From Microglena sp. YARC (lineage: Eukaryota > Chlorophyta > Chlorophyceae > Chlamydomonadales > Chlamydomonadaceae), in the NCBI GenBank assembly GCA_022414725.1, contig CM039462.1:40025668-40089667 (forward strand): 64,000 nucleotides of DNA, given 5' to 3'. The notes under the pieces were generated by a model. That model did no database searches and had not been told where the DNA came from. It saw nothing but the letters and a program-made list of their open reading frames with translations. Of this stretch, positions 18,820-28,782 are shown piece by piece. The position numbers were made by a program, and so were the translations under genes. How positions within the stretch are numbered: the first letter of the stretch is position 1; every line of letters begins with the position of its first letter.

Positions 18820-19200
18820 CTAGTCCCCGGGTATCGACCCGGGGTGTGTTTCCATAAAGCGTCTGCACTGTAAAATACTCTGGAAACTAGTAATGGTGTG
18901 AGAATGGACTGTGTCCGCCAGTTTGAGGGCACAGGATCTCTGAAGTCCAAGAGTGGTCATAGAAGTCAAAAAAGAGGTAGGAATAGTACCAGTTGTACCA
19001 ACGGTAATAACTTCATAGTGAACAAGGTATCCAGCCGATCGAAGGCTATTGACTAATTCAACATGTTGGGCATGTTTAGTAATAAACTTAGTAGCGTGAT
19101 TAGTATCAGAGCAGTATCCAAGCTCAAGAATCCAGAGTTCTTTATCAGACATACATGTAGGAGAGTCTATGTCAGGTAGGACGGCAAGATCAGGTCTCAT
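18820..19200 (-). pseudogene. Restriction-like endonuclease (RLE) module of the non-LTR element
   Basis: A 126-residue frame starts MRPDLAVLPDIDS and continues KELWILELGY, then TKFITKHAQHVELVNSLRSA, GYLVHYEVITVGTTG and TTLGL. The order PD, then E, then a K..H/Y..L...L...G helix and a VG..G strand is that of the C-terminal nuclease in R2-type and Dualen elements. The PD-to-E spacing (21 residues) is longer than the 12-14 I recall for R2. It follows the CCHC knuckle but in another frame, so an indel separates them. Confidence 0.6.
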
Positions 19201-20035
19201 CCTCTTCCAATCCGCTAAAGTAATAGTGGAGGGGCGTAGCCAGTCGGGGAGACGTTTGCCCAGGACCCCCCCTGGGAAGGTCCTCTTCCTTGCAAGCGTC
19301 CATGATCATTCTGCGAGATCCTAGGGCTCCTGTGCAGATGGCCTTGTGGATGAGTCGCACTGCGGCGTCATGTCTCTTGATGTAGAGCCCCTTGAAAGTG
19401 CGGTGTGTGCAACCCGCCAGGATGTGGCCCGCTCCGTCCTCACAGGTGTGGCAGATGGGGCATAGGGAGTTCGTGGGTGGGTGAGTGCTGGTAGTATAAG
19501 GGAGTTTCCAGCGGAATGCAAGTTTACGGTTCCACAGTCTACCCCAGCGGGCTTTAAGGATGTGGAATTTAGTTTTATGCTGGATAAGGGTTGAGGTCAA
19601 AAATTTGTTACTTGCTTGAGGAAGTTGGTGGGGGGTGTTTTCAGCCCAGGTGGTTGCATAAATCCCTTTAAAAGGGTGTTGACCAAGGTGGCAGCTAGTG
19701 GGTAGGTTAGAGGTGATACCTTGTGTAAGGTTAGGTGCTAAAATTCTTGGGGGGATATCTCCCATGGGTGTACGAGGAGGTTGAACTGTAGGCCAGTAAA
19801 CATTGTGGCGGGGGATTTCCCCAGTGTTATCAGTAAAATTAGTTGAAGTAGGGTGCTGAGCTGCCTTGCGTGCCAGAGTGTCTGCTCTGTCATTTCCAAG
19901 GATACCTGTGTGGGAACGGACTTTACAAAGGGTGGTGTGTGAGCCATGCAGGTTGCGTTGAATGAGGTGTTTTTGAATTGATTGCAGTAATTCAGTATGA
20001 ATGGAACGGGTTGTTGTGGTGGGGTCATGAATCAT
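19190..20035 (-). pseudogene. RNase H C-terminal part plus CCHC zinc knuckle
   Basis: The frame includes KVRSHTGILGNDRADTLARK, which matches the RNase H histidine and final aspartate motif. Further on, LCPICHTCEDGAGHILAGC fits CX2CX8HX4C, the knuckle that precedes the RLE in R2-type elements. The YTDGS half of the RNase H is in the next upstream frame. Confidence 0.75.
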
Positions 20036-20124
20036 TTTTTTTATGAGTTGAAGAGAGCAGAGGCTGTCTGTATGAAGGGTAAGAGATTTGTCATAATCAA
20101 TGTTGAGAAGGGCTTGGTGGATGG

Positions 20125-20826
20125 CTACCAGTTCTGCCGGTTGTTAGTTTTGGTGGCCCCTATTCCCCCAGGGTTGATGGTGTAGCTTTGTCCTGCAGCC
20201 GGGACATATACTGCAGCACCTATTTTGCTAGGATGCCCTGGTTTACCTTTTATTAGGCTACCATCTGTGTAGACCTGGAGGCCAGAGGAGGGGGTAGCAA
20301 GGTAAAAACAGGGGTGGGTAATGGTAGGAGGAGAGGGGGGAGGGTGTTGGTGGAGTAGAGGTTGCCAGGGATTTTTGGCCAGAGATTTAAGTTTCTGAGG
20401 GTAGGTGATGACAATGTCAGTGAAAGTAAGTGTGGAAGGTGGTGTGATAGTAGAGGGCTCCCAGGATGAGGAGAGGCTTTGCATGTAGTATGTCCATTGG
20501 TCAATAAAGTCTGGGAGTTTAGGAAAGTAAGTCTCTTGGCTGTGAGGGTTGCATATAAGGATAAGGTGTAATTTTTGAGTGGAGGGTGGGGTGTGAGATT
20601 TGCTGCCAAGCCATATTTCAGAGGTAGTATAAAATTCAGACTGTGGTCTAGAGTCAATGTAGTGGATCCAGGAGTGGTGGAGGAGAATTTTGTAAGGGGC
20701 AGCAAGGTCATCAGGGAGGAGCATCAGGGTGCAGGTAGGGCTGAGAGTATTTTCAGCATGGTCAGCACTGGCTAGAGCCCACCTTAGAGCTTGGTGTGCT
20801 TGTGTGGTGGAATTGGGAATGTCCAC
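20125..20826 (-). pseudogene. RT-RNase H linker and RNase H N-terminal part
   Basis: The frame ends with LQVYTDGSLIKGKPGHPSK (about 20225-20280 region), the first catalytic aspartate motif of RNase H, followed by IGAAVYVP. The upstream part is the poorly conserved connection from the reverse transcriptase. A frameshift after about 20125 leads to the following segment, which completes the RNase H. Confidence 0.7.
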
Positions 20827-21129
20827 CAGTGAGCCCCCAGTCCAGATGGTAAGAAAGGGGTCTTGGTTGGAGCCAAAGAGCTGGTCAGCAGGGCTGGTAG
20901 AAGAGAAGCTGGTGAGGCTTGGGTCGTAGCTAAGAGGATTGGAGGTACGATGGTGAGTAATGCCCAGAGCAGCTGCTGCTTGGTAGAGGAAGGGAGACAG
21001 AATGTTAGTGGCAGCAGGAGCAGCTCTGTATCTGGTGAAGAGGGCAGCTAGGTCAGTGTGGTATGTTCCTCCTTGGGTCAGTTGGTTCCATTTGGTTGGG
21101 TGGTGATTTTTAAAGTGGTCATAGTTTTG

Positions 21130-22365
21130 CTAAAGAGAGGTGAGCCTGTCGTTGGGAATGTGCCCAAGACAGTGACCTGTGGGGTTATAAAGATATGAAA
21201 CGTTGGTATGTGTGTGTGTGGATTGGCCATCCAGAGTAGTAAGGATGCCTGTTTGTATAATGTAGGCTGAGGGTGGTTGAATGTCCCAGTCTGGGTGCCT
21301 GTCGTGTGTGTCAATTTTCAGAAGTTTGTGAACAAGGTTGTGGTTGTCAGCATTAAATCCTGGGGAGGTGGCCCATTGGCCTTGTTGCTGGAGGTTAGTG
21401 AGGTGGGTGTCCTTCCTGGGATTGAGGTATGTGGTTATCGGAGGAGTGGTTTTAAAGGTGTGGGTTAATTGGTCATATGTTGGTTGTCCTACCAGTTCAA
21501 CAAGGTGAGCCGCATGGTGAGATTGAGGCTTCCAGTGTATGGTGGAGGTAGTGGGGGTGAGAGGTGTGCAATGGTGGATGCTGTATCCCATGCGTGTGTA
21601 GGAGTTGATATGGTCGTTGTGCATGATGGTTGGGGCCCATTGGACGTGGACAACGGTGGTGGTGGCAAGTTTGTCGTCGTTGTAAGAGCGCTTGCCCCGC
21701 CAGCTCGTAATGTGCAGGGCTCTGTACTGAGATCCGTAAGTAAGGTGAAGCAGGCGCGCCGGTGGTGCAGGTGCGCTGCTGGCTGGGAATGTCATGGCCT
21801 CGCGGATCCTGTCAGGGTGCGAGGTGGAGGTTATTTTATATGGGCGGTAGAATTTGGAGGAGGAGGAGTGTCGAATCCAGGATTTGCACAAGTAGTGGCG
21901 CGCTGACCAAGTGGCGTCACTTTTGGGGCAGCCCCATGCTTGGTGCGCGTGACTGCCTGCGATCTGCGTGGGCCACGCCCACCATTGGTTTCCTTCCAGG
22001 TCCCCAGTGGGGTCCGCCTCGTAGTCTGCATCAGTGACGGAGGCGTGAGGTTGGTAGCGCTGGGTAAGTGGGGTGGAGGATTCGATAGGAGCAGGAAATT
22101 TAACGTTGTCTGTCGTGTTCTGCGAAATTGCATAGCCAGGCGCAAGTTGCCTGTGGGAGAGGGGGAGTGGGTCAGAGTGAGTTGGAGGAGTGACGGTTTG
22201 GAAGGAGGAGAGGTGTGCGGTGAGGCGGTTCAGGGATCGTTTGTGGTGTTTAGTAATTTTGTGTGAAGTAATAAGAGAGAGGTCTGTAGTGCTGATAAGA
22301 TGAGTTCCCATGGGGGTGACCAGGTCGTGGTATGAGTAGATGTCCAGGACGTGAAAAGGAGTCAT
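21130..22365 (-). pseudogene. Region between reverse transcriptase and RNase H
   Basis: A 411-residue frame with no catalytic motif that I recognise. It contains CPKSDATWSARHYLCKSWIR and a tryptophan/histidine-rich stretch. It sits where non-LTR elements carry thumb and connection sequence. It is coding-like because the opposite strand and other frames are broken, and it continues the order of the element. Confidence 0.5.
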
Positions 22366-22435
22366 TAGTGAGACAGGGATTGCCTGTGGTGGAAGAGGGA
22401 GAGAGTGTATGTTAAGTTTGTCAAGGAGTTCTGTG

Positions 22436-22897
22436 TCATTCCAAGAAATTATTGTCAGATTTTTTAATAATTTCCAGCTGGCGGGCTAGGGACATATATT
22501 TTAGTTGCTTGCTGGAGAGAGAGAGAGGATCTAGAGTGGTCATGGTGGAGGTTGATTTGTCAAGAAGAGCCCTGGTGATAATTCCCAGGTGACCTTGGTC
22601 GTTCATGGACTGGGTGAGGGCTGTTGCAGTAATCTGAGTATATTCAGTGAGTAGAGAAGGCACCCCTAGTCCTGCCTCTGTTTTAGGGAGGTGGAGTGCT
22701 CTTGTCGGAAAGGATCTAGGAAGGGAGCAGCAGAGTTTAACTGTTTTTAATACTGCTCTGTCAATGACATGAATGTCGGTTAGTGAGAAGGGAGCTACTA
22801 TCATGGGGTATTTAATAGCTGCTCTGACACATTGTGAGATTATTCGTAGACATTGGGTGGGGGTTGCCCTATTTTTAGCTTTAGTGAGGATACTCAA
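22436..22897 (-). pseudogene. Reverse transcriptase thumb region
   Basis: Shows the KAKNRATPTQCLRIISQCVR and LPRSFPTRALHLPKTEAGLG pattern seen after the RT core in many non-LTR elements (helix, then LP...GLG). Separated by a frameshift and about 140 bases from the YADD-bearing frame. Confidence 0.6.
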
Positions 22898-23037
22898 GCC
22901 TTTGTTGTGGATGGTTTCAATAGTAGAGTGAAGTTGAGTTTTCCAATTTAAGGTGAGTGAGATGTGAACCCCCAGGTATTTATAGGCTTGGTCTGGCAGC
23001 TGGTAGGTAGCATAGGAATTACCTAGAGGAATTTTTT

Positions 23038-23892
23038 CTAGCCTTTGTTTGAGAGTGTTGTTGTGAGTAGGTTGTGAGGGTGTGATTTGTGGAGTATGCC
23101 ACTAACCACACATTTAGTGGCGTTAAGAGGAATGCCCGACCAGATACTAAAAGTTTGAACTTTACCACATTGGATGCGAAGGTCCTCTGAGCTGCCGGTT
23201 AGGACGGCAGTGTCATCAGCATACCCCAAGCTGCTACTGTGGTTTTCATCTGCTGTTGTGGAGGGTAGGGATGCTGCTCTGTACCCTCGTCCTCCAGAAC
23301 GGAGCCATCTGTGTAGGGGTTCTAGAAAAATAATGAAGAGTAAGGGGGAGAGAGTGTCCCCCTGGATAGTGCCCCTAGTGATGGGGATAGGGGAGCCAGA
23401 TGTATTGTTAAGGAGGATATGTGTAGTAGAGTTTGTGTAAATTCCTTTAATTGTATCTATAGTATCATGGGTATAACCCAAGCTGTGCATAATGCAGAGA
23501 AGTTTTTGGTGATCAATCATGTTGAAGGCAGAGCTAAAGTCGAAGTAGGCAGCATAAAGGTCCTGGTGGAAGAGGGCAGCATCCTCAATGTTGTGGAGTA
23601 GGGTCAAGAGTTGTCTATAGGTACTTTTGTCTTTTCTGAAACCCTCTTGGCAGGCACTGAGAATGTGATTGGTTTCAGAGTAGGTAGTAATAGTGTTGGT
23701 AACAAGAGAGGTCCAGAGTTTGACTACAGCATTGTTGAGCCTATTGGCCTGTAATTTTGGGGTAAGCAAGGATCTGATTTTTTGTAGAGCATGACTGTGT
23801 GGGAGATTTTCCAGCAGTCTGGTGTTTCTCCCAGGATCCATACTAGCTGCATGAGTTTGTGTATGGTGAGGTGCATTTCCTGTGGGAGGCAC
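23038..23892 (-). pseudogene. Reverse transcriptase core with YADD box
   Basis: Contains ACQEGFRKDKSTYRQLLTLL, then YFDFSSAFNMIDHQKLL (motif A), TRGTIQGDTLSPLLFIIFLE (motif B) and SSLGYADDTAVLTGS (motif C). These are the canonical non-LTR RT motifs. The earlier motifs 0-2 (NKATGPDGIP and NYRPIGL) are found in other frames at about 23720-23960, showing frameshifts. Confidence 0.9.
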
Positions 23893-24334
23893 ATAAGTAG
23901 TTCATTAGGTATGCCGTCTGGGCCTGTGGCTTTGTTAGTGGAGAGTTTCCTGATGCAGTCATCATAGGTGGTTGAGGAGGAGAGATAGGTGTAAGGGAGG
24001 CAGTGGTTTGTATGGAGTTGGCTGGAGTTTCAAGGTGGTATTTGTCTGTGTGTGTTTCCCATGGAGGGGGAGTGGCATGTCGGGTATAATCATCTAAGAT
24101 GGGTGGTGTGGGAGATGACATAAGTTTACCCATGTGTTTGGTCAAAACTTCCAGGAGACCCTGGGTACTGGTGCTAAGTGTGTTCGAGGATGCATCCAGT
24201 AGGGCAGTGGGTGTGTGTGTGTAGTTTTCAGGGGAGAAAATATACCTGTGAGTTTGTCGTGCCTGTGTGCTGAGGCGGCGTCTGAATTTCTTGATGGAGG
24301 CAGTTGCTCTCTCCTCTTTGAGTGCAGCCTGCAT
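23843..24334 (-). pseudogene. Endonuclease-RT linker / RT N-terminal region
   Basis: Basic KKFRRRLSTQARQTHRYIFS, then a threonine/proline-rich linker, as found ahead of the RT core. Its last third is out of frame with the NKATGPDGIP motif, marking another indel. Confidence 0.5.
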
Positions 24335-24958
24335 GTGACGTAGTTCTGTAATACTTTGTTGAATATCAGCAGTTAGAGAGAGGCAGTAGTCAGGGAGGAG
24401 TAGGTTTGTAGGTGTTGTTGTATTTTGATTTTAGTGGTAGGTGAGTATGTACCTGCCGTATGAGGTGTGCTTCTGAGCTCCATTTATTGTTGTTGGTCAA
24501 GTGGGTGGAGCTGTTCGAAGTGCTTTAATGTGTTTAATATGGTAGTTAAGACGTCTGTAAGTTTTAGCAGTTTTGTCTGGGCAAAAAAATGCCTGGTGTG
24601 CTAGACTTAATGGGGCAGATGTCAGTCATGATGGAAAGAGCTTGGTGTAAAGTGATCATGAGATGATCTGCCATGCTGTTAAGATTTTCTGGCATGGTGG
24701 CTGTGAGTTCTTGTCTAATAGATTGGATGTGTGCAGATGTTTTTATCTTCTCCCAGTAAAGTTTGTGCTATAGTCAGCTTTATTTATGTTGATGTGGCTG
24801 TGTTGAAATTGATGGAGAAATTTATTTGAGATTGCCTCTTTGGCTTTGGCCATGTCCTGTTGCTTGAGAGGGAGTTGCAGTTGGGGTGTTGGATTTGTGA
24901 GGTGGTGTGTCCAGGTTGGGAGGTGGAAAGAGAGAGGAGGTAATATGTTGTTCCAGGG

Positions 24959-25522
24959 TCAAGTGGTCAAGTGTGTCTCCCATTTGGTGTGTGTGGTTTC
25001 TGTCACCATGGTTGCAGGTGGAGGGTTGATGAGAATGATGTCATCTATCCTGTTGCTGTAGGAGGTGTTGTCTGAATAAGTATGGGGACGTGGAGATGGT
25101 TGGATGTGAATTGAATATTTATTAAGATGCTGGTAGTGAGGCTGGTCCTCCAGGTGATGGACTGTGTTGCTTCTATCAGTAAGGTAGTAAGCTGCATTCC
25201 AGTCTCCCCCTGCAATATAGTGGTGAGAGGGGTTCTGGGATATGATGTAGTGGATGTGTTCATAGATGCGGGCTCTTTTGGCGGGATCATTGCAGGGCAT
25301 GTAGACACCTAGGATGTGAGTGATGTTGTTAATAGTTTGATGAGTGAGATGACCAGCTATGTCCGTAGGGATTTCATGTTTAATTAGGTGTGCAGTAAGA
25401 GTCTTTTTGATAAGTGTGATGACTCCAGCTGAGCGGGTAACAATGTTGTCTGCATTGGTAGCTTGCTTAATGGTTTTGCTGCTGTGATGAAAGTGGTAGT
25501 CAGAGAGGTCTTGTTTGATCAT
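24959..25522 (-). pseudogene. APE-type endonuclease
   Basis: Contains THILGVYMPCND, HHYIAGGDWNAAYYLTD (the GGDxN motif) and NRIDDIILINPP (the SRIDYIL-type motif), diagnostic of the AP-endonuclease fold. The start lies further upstream in another frame (AILTETK-like sequence near 25560-25600). This nuclease would nick target DNA for reverse transcription. Confidence 0.8.
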
Positions 25523-26467
25523 ATTAATTATGCCTGTATTGTTGGAGGTGAGTTTTGTTTCGGTGAGAATAGCAATGTCTGGCTCATTAGTTCGAATATG
25601 GTCATAGAGTGTTTCCCAGGATGAGAAAATGCCTTTGCAGTTGGAGGTGATAATGTTAGTGAGATAGAGTGCAGTTTGGTGTTGTTGAACAGGATATGAA
25701 GTAGTATGAGTAATTTTAATTCTTTTCGTTGGAAGAGTTTTGGTGGTGAGTCAGGAAGGAGCAGGTTTCTTTGTTAGGAGGTTCTGCCCAAAAATTCTGC
25801 ATTGGCGAAACTTAGTGAAGTCAGGAAGGACAACTTTGCTAGTATAGGGAGAGGTGTGTTGTGCATCTGGTGTGTGCAGGGGTGTAAGCGTTTGGTAGTT
25901 AAATTATTTTTCTTTGTAGGAGATGTTTTGTTTTGATCTGGGAGTTCCTCATCGTCAGAGGACTAAGTAAATAGTTTCTGTGGGGTCTTTTTGATTTAAA
26001 GAGGGGGAGTCTATGGATCTTCTTGATCTGATAGGGTGAAGTCTAGGAGATCAGAGAAAGTTAGATCTGAGGAGTTATCCTGATCTGGTAAGTTGTGATC
26101 TGTGAGTTCTGCAGGCCATGGGGAAGTTATGTGGTCCATACTGTGGGAGAGTCAGGACGGTTGTGAGTGGGTGTGGTGTTACTAGTAGGGGAGATCATGT
26201 CAACAGTCTCCCTAGTAGGGTGGCCTGGTGTGTGGTTAATTTCTGGTTGAAAAGGGTGTGAAAGGAAGGAGGGTGATGTTTTGGTAAGAGTGTAGATGTG
26301 CCCTTGGAGTTTTATCCAATCTTGTGAGTGGAGAAGACTAGGCCGTTGTGTTCAGAGTTCATGTCCCACCACTTACCATTAATTTGCTTAATGGTTGTAG
26401 CATGTCCATATCCACAGTTGTAGTGGAGGATAAACCTTGAGCAGCTGGGAGGAAGCCGAGATAAAAT

Positions 26468-27082
26468 TTACTGTTTAGTGCTGCCAGGCATAACTCCTGC
26501 AGAATAGTTATAAGATGTGTCTTCAGTTGTTGGTGTAGTAGGGGGAGGATGGGATGGAGTATATGTTTGTGAGTTCCTGTGGCCAGTGAGAGAGCCTAAG
26601 TGAGATTTCTTGTTAGCCAGGTAATAGTTGACTAAAGGGATTGTGTAGTTACCGGTTAGTTTGTTGAAATAGCAACGTTCTAGATCCCACTCATGTTGAG
26701 TGTAGTTAGTGACGTGTGTGTTGAGGTTTATGGAGAACTGTAGGACCTCTTTGTAGTCCAGGGCCTTGTATCCGAGGTAGGCGTTAATAGAATGAACTTG
26801 ACAGTGACAGTCTATTTGGGGTTCCCAATAGCTAGAGCTGTTTCCAGGAGTGGAACGAAGTCTGGAAGTAGGTCTACCTCCCCTAGGAGCTGTATCCCAG
26901 GTATGATGAGTCAAGGTTCTAATGTCCTGAGTACAGGATTTCCTATTAGGTTCACAGCTAGAATTCTGCTTTGCAGAGAGTTTCAGAAGAAGGAAGCTGT
27001 TCACGATTGACTTATCAATAGTGGGTGTACTCTGTACTGATGTCAATAGCTTGGTACACCCTATGATCCAACAAGTAGCCAT
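26468..27082 (-). pseudogene. Possible ORF1 of the non-LTR element
   Basis: A 204-residue frame with no recognised motif (contains LGYKALDYKEVLQFSINLNT and WDLERCYFNKLTGN). It lies upstream of the endonuclease on the same strand, where ORF1 or a leader region would be. Assignment is positional only. No OTU-type protease, reported in Dualen, was recognised. Confidence 0.35.
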
Positions 27083-27300
27083 AAGGAGAGGGACAATCAG
27101 GAGAGTGCTATAGAAGTCTATGACTAAGAAGCAGGATCATAATAGGTGCACATAAAAATCCCTATGGCTTCTTCCAGACAGTCTTCTTGGTCACCTCCTT
27201 CCACTGGTTGGTGGGAGCTGACTGTCTCCTGGGCTGGCTGGGTCCAGCTGCTGGGGCAGGGCGGCTGCCTGTGGAATTAAAAGTATAGTTTATTTAGCTG

Positions 27301-27767
27301 GCTAAAGAGATATATCCTCAAAGAGGCTCTTAGAATCCAGTGTGGGTGGTTTTTGCTGGCTAAAGAGATGTATCCTCAAAGAGGCTCTTAGAATCCAGCA
27401 TGGGTGGTTTTGCTGGCTAAAGAGATGTATCCTCAAAGAGGCTCTTAGAATCCAGTGTGGGTGGTTTTGCTGGCTAAAGAGATGTATCCTCAAAGAGGCT
27501 CTTAGAATCCCAGTGTGGGTGGGTTTGCTGGCTAAAGAGATGTATCCTCAAAGAGCCTCTTAGAATCCAGCATGGGTGGTTTTGCTGGCTAAAGAGATGT
27601 ATCCTCAAAGAGGCTCTTAGAATCCAGCATGGGTGGTTTTGCTGGCTAAAGAGATGTATCCTCAAAGAGGCTCTTAGAACCAGCATGGGTGGTTTTGCTG
27701 GCTAAAGATATGTATCCTCAAAGAGGCTCTTAGAATCCAGTGTGGGTGGTTTTGCTGGCTAAAGGAT
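27301..27767. repeat. 57-bp tandem repeat x8 in the 5' region of the non-LTR element
   Basis: Units start at 27301, 27359, 27416, 27473, 27531, 27588, 27645 and 27701. 57 is divisible by three, and on the minus strand it reads as a 19-residue repeat (SQQNHPCWILRASLRIHLF). Some units are 56 or 58 bases and break the frame. It may be a promoter-type 5' UTR array rather than coding. Confidence 0.95.
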
Positions 27768-28782
27768 GGCAATGTGTTTGGCAATGGGGGAACTTTGCAG
27801 AGTCGTCAATGGGCCTAGATCGGTATGATCGGTGCGTTGTGGGTGGTGCAGGGGGCACGAGTGGGTGAGGAGCCGAGAAGCTGATTGACATGGAGATTCG
27901 GTGTTGGAAAAAGCGGGTAATCGATTTCAAAGTGAGCGGGAAGGTAATTACCTGTTGCGTTGTCCCCACTGATGGCATGCATCAAAGCCGATCCGTAGTT
28001 TTTTCATGGCGGGAGAGGTTCGGATTTGAGGGGATAGGTTGAGAAACTGAGAGAGGTAAGAAGGGCTGTGATTTAAGGTTGTGCCAGCGGAAGAGAGAAA
28101 GCAAGCAGTAAAGTAGGCGGGAAAATGTGTAGACTCTACAGGGGTCTGATCATATGACGAGCATTCTCGCGAGGACGCGTTTTTTCAAACAGGGCCGTAC
28201 GGTCGAAGGGCAACCGCGCAGTTCCAGACTTGGCGGGTTCTGCGGGCAGGGTGTGGGCAGGTCCCGATAGATAAGAGCAGGTAGCTGTCCTGAGTACCTG
28301 CATGGGGGGAAAAGGGTTCGTTAGTAGGTTTCTCGATTGCATGGAGCTTCGGCTCCTGCAGCGACCATCAAGAAATGCGCCAGAGATGTGCGCTTCGCAT
28401 CCCCCCCTGTTGAGAAGTCCAGGGAAGAGCGCATTCTGTCCGGAAATGCATGCTTCCGACTGCCCAGAGGTGCAGCTTGCTACAAAAGTAACCGTCTACC
28501 ACCCTACGACCACAGAAGTTGCTGCGAGTCGCGTCAGATGTTGTAGACGGCGACTTAGATAGCAGCATTGCCTCTGCGAAAGCATGAGCTCCTGTTTGGT
28601 TGCAGTTCCGGGGGGGTTGACCGAAACTGTATGGAACAGAGAGCAGGTGGTATCATTCGATAGCGCAGACGCAGGAGAATGCGAATATGCTACGCGAATG
28701 CTAAGAAGGAAAATGAGCAGCGAGAAAGTTACATCGGAAGTTCGAATGTTGGGATGCTAATCTGATAATTCAGTGGTAAAAA

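Larger units (their letters stand above)
18555..28782 (-). mobile_element. Non-LTR retrotransposon, Dualen/RandI-like, decayed
   Basis: A 10.2-kb insert absent from copy 2, flanked by a 13-base target duplication (AAAACGTGTTTAT at 18542-18554 and AAAACGTGTTCAT at 28783-28795). On the minus strand it ends in a TTTCAA-type hexamer tail (18555-18575). Minus-strand order: possible ORF1, APE-type endonuclease, reverse transcriptase, RNase H, CCHC zinc knuckle and an RPD...E restriction-like endonuclease module. Carrying both endonuclease types defines Dualen/RandI. Coding frames change many times, so it is not active. Confidence 0.85.

Noticed and set aside
21469..22266. Plus-strand glycine/valine-rich frames
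   Set aside because: Antisense shadows of the minus-strand retrotransposon coding sequence.
28136..28568. Several overlapping 66-86-codon frames on both strands
   Set aside because: Short, overlapping and without motifs; they lie in the 5' leader of the non-LTR element.
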